A stretch of 6,943 nt of DNA from an uncultured Polaromonas sp. Its GTDB lineage: Bacteria; Pseudomonadota; Gammaproteobacteria; Burkholderiales; Burkholderiaceae. The stretch is taken from the NCBI GenBank assembly GCA_946479075.1, contig CAMLDT010000182.1:1-6943 (forward strand). Direction: 5' to 3'. Position numbers and translations under genes: made by a program. A model generated the notes under the pieces. That model saw nothing but the letters and a program-made list of their open reading frames with translations, was not told where the DNA came from and made no database searches. This document shows, in pieces, positions 5,844 to 6,943 of the stretch (the stretch's first letter is position 1; each line of letters opens with the position of its first letter).

Positions 5844-6443
5844 ATGCCGAAATTTCACTCGCCAACGCGCGATGAACTTGCGCTGCTGGAGCCGCTGGAC
5901 CGCCTGAGCCTGGCCGACATCGAGCTGGTTGCCACGGCGGCGCAGGCCGATCAGGCCCGAAAGTCGCTGTCGGCATGCCGCGTATTGGGCTTCGATACCG
6001 AGTCCAAACCGACTTTTTTCCGCGACCAGGTGTCCGAGGGGCCGCACGTGGTGCAGCTCGCGACGCTGGAAAGGGCCTGGATTTTCCAGCTTGTGGATGC
6101 GCGTTGCCGCGAGGTGGTGGCGGAGTTGCTGCAGGCCGAACACATCATCAAGGCCGGTTTCGGGCTTGCCGGCGACCACACGCAGATCCGCCGCACGCTG
6201 GGCGTGGAGCCGCGCAATGTGCTGGACCTGAATGTCGTCTTCCGCCAAAAGGGTTATGCGAAGGAAATCGGCGTGCGCGGCGCGGTGGCGGTGTTGTTCC
6301 ATCGCCGTTTCCTGAAATCCAAAAAAGCCACCACCTCGAATTGGGCCAACCGCCAGCTGAGCGAAAGCCAGCTGGTCTACGCTGCCAACGATGCCTGGGC
6401 CGCGATGCGGGTGTTTGACGCGCTGGGTTTGCCTGCAGCCTAG
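5844..6443 (+). CDS. DEDDy-type 3'-5' exonuclease (RNase D / DnaQ-like fold)
   Basis: A 199-aa single-domain nuclease. The three Exo motifs are visible: Exo I FDTES with D51 and E53, Exo II in FGLAGDHTQI with D111, and Exo III YAANDAWA with Y179 and D183, which places it in the DEDDy group using two metal ions to remove 3' nucleotides from DNA or RNA. TSNWANRQLSESQLVYAAND is a typical RNase D/WRN-exonuclease C-terminal run. It lacks HRDC or other helper domains, so it is shorter than RNase D (about 370 residues) and resembles the small '3'-5' exonuclease domain protein' group. It starts 14 bases after the enamidase-like gene, with GAGG overlapping that gene's stop as a possible ribosome binding site. 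It may be cotranscribed but shows no metabolic link. Substrate (DNA or RNA) cannot be told from sequence. Confidence 0.9.
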   Translation: MPKFHSPTRDELALLEPLDRLSLADIELVATAAQADQARKSLSACRVLGFDTESKPTFFRDQVSEGPHVVQLATLERAWIFQLVDARCREVVAELLQAEHIIKAGFGLAGDHTQIRRTLGVEPRNVLDLNVVFRQKGYAKEIGVRGAVAVLFHRRFLKSKKATTSNWANRQLSESQLVYAANDAWAAMRVFDALGLPAA

Positions 6444-6745
6444 CCGAGGCCGAAACGCTGCCGGAAGGCCGCGCAAAAGGACGCGCTGCCGCTGATGGAC
6501 AAGGTCAGCACATGCCAGGGCGGTGATGCGCCATCGACCCGCTCCTGCAAGTCCAGGTCCCACTCGCCGCCCTCATCCAGCGGGGCGCGCTGCCCGGCAA
6601 ACGCGGTGTCGGCCCAGTCCAGCACCTCCGCGATTTCAGCGCGAACCGCTTCAAGCTGCACCGGCCGGACCGAGGCCATGGCATCAAAAACGCCAATACC
6701 TTCCACGTCCTCGCTGTAGTCGAAATCCAGAAACTGCAGGCTCAT
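6440..6745 (-). CDS. Small acidic hypothetical protein (101 aa)
   Basis: I do not recognise this family. The 101-aa product is acidic, with an N-terminal half rich in Asp/Glu (FLDFDYSEDVEGIGVFDAMA at 5-24), a predicted helix at about 30-50, and WDLDLQERVDG followed by PPWHVLTLSISGSASFC, which looks like beta strands. One cysteine lies near residue 91. No signal peptide or membrane segment is seen. Its ATG overlaps the stop of the upstream partial gene (ATGA), which supports both being real and translationally coupled. Its TAG stop shares a CTAG with the convergent exonuclease gene. Coding is favoured by tight packing; function is unknown. Confidence 0.72.
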   Translation of the reverse strand: MSLQFLDFDYSEDVEGIGVFDAMASVRPVQLEAVRAEIAEVLDWADTAFAGQRAPLDEGGEWDLDLQERVDGASPPWHVLTLSISGSASFCAAFRQRFGLG

Positions 6746-6943
6746 TCGCCGGGTTCGGGATCCTGCGGCACCGCCGCGCCGCGACTATCGGAACCCGGCG
6801 GCCGCGGCCGCTGCGTGCGCCGACCCTCTTTGGCCAGCAACTCCAGGTAAAAAGCGTCCGCGCCTTCTTTCGCAGCCGCGTCCACCAGAGGCATCACGGT
6901 CGCAAAGTGCACCACCGTGGCAGTTGCCTCGCTGGCACCGAAG
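6742..6943 (-). CDS. C-terminal part of an unrecognised gene running off the right edge
   Basis: A frame stays open from the window edge to a TGA at 6744-6742, giving the last 66 residues of a larger protein. The visible part begins FGASEATATVVHFATVMPLV, continues as an Ala/Glu/Lys helix through LELLAKEGRR, and ends in a disordered Pro/Arg/Gly-rich tail closing with DPEPGE. The stop overlaps the next gene's start as ATGA, typical of an operon. The fragment is too short and low in motifs to name. Coding is supported by the coupling and by third-position GC use. Confidence 0.6.
   Translation of the reverse strand, partial: FGASEATATVVHFATVMPLVDAAAKEGADAFYLELLAKEGRRTQRPRPPGSDSRGAAVPQDPEPGE
6747..6800. 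repeat. 10-bp perfect inverted repeat near the end of the partial gene
   Basis: CGCCGGGTTC (6747-6756) and GAACCCGGCG (6791-6800) pair perfectly with a 34-base GC-rich loop, inside the 3' end of the partial gene and just before the coupled start. It is followed by a 14-bp palindrome GCGGCCGCGGCCGC at 6798-6811. An mRNA hairpin here could influence coupled translation; chance in GC-rich DNA is a fair alternative. Confidence 0.35.

Noticed and set aside
5178..6563. 461-aa minus-strand frame opposite enamidase and exonuclease genes
   Set aside because: It spans two well-supported plus-strand genes and their gap, and its translation looks like antisense of GC-rich codons.
1..6943. Search for CRISPR arrays, tRNA/rRNA genes, insertion sequences and att sites
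   Set aside because: No regularly spaced repeats, tRNA-like cloverleaf segments, transposase motifs or terminal inverted repeats with target duplications were seen by eye.

Overview
The window looks like chromosomal DNA from a GC-rich betaproteobacterium, most probably Burkholderiales/Comamonadaceae (Polaromonas, Variovorax or a relative). This rests on codon use, gene style and remembered family resemblance; no search was run. Seven genes are well or moderately supported, with a partial gene at the right edge and a possible gene start at the left edge.

Layout. Positions 36-2562 (minus strand) hold a two-gene unit transcribed leftward. It encodes a 538-aa iron-sulfur protein resembling 6-hydroxynicotinate reductase (Hnr), followed after one base by an ApbE-like UPF0280 protein. 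Positions 2563-3070 form a divergent control region. Its AT-rich half (about 2620-2790) carries two diverged copies of a 44-bp block, each with an 18-bp imperfect palindrome built on ATGTWGYG half-sites. Positions 3071-6443 (plus strand) hold a tight row of four genes: a ferredoxin/flavodoxin-NADP+ reductase (fpr type), a TetR-family regulator, an amidohydrolase closely resembling Eubacterium barkeri enamidase, and a DEDDy 3'-5' exonuclease. From 6440 to the right edge two coupled minus-strand genes of unknown function converge on the exonuclease, and the two stop codons share a CTAG.

How the genes may work together. In the E. barkeri nicotinate pathway, Hnr reduces 6-hydroxynicotinate to 1,4,5,6-tetrahydro-6-oxonicotinate, and enamidase hydrolyses that product to ammonia and 2-formylglutarate. 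Both enzymes appear here on opposite sides of one control region. A reductase that could feed low-potential electrons, a TetR regulator that could sense the substrate, and an ApbE-like protein that could handle flavin insertion lie beside them. The reading proposed here is a reductive pyridine-ring-opening module, as described biochemically for nicotinate in E. barkeri and Azorhizobium. The hydroxylating nicotinate dehydrogenase and the steps after enamidase are not in the window, so the starting compound is inferred. The exonuclease and the two right-hand genes look like unrelated neighbours.
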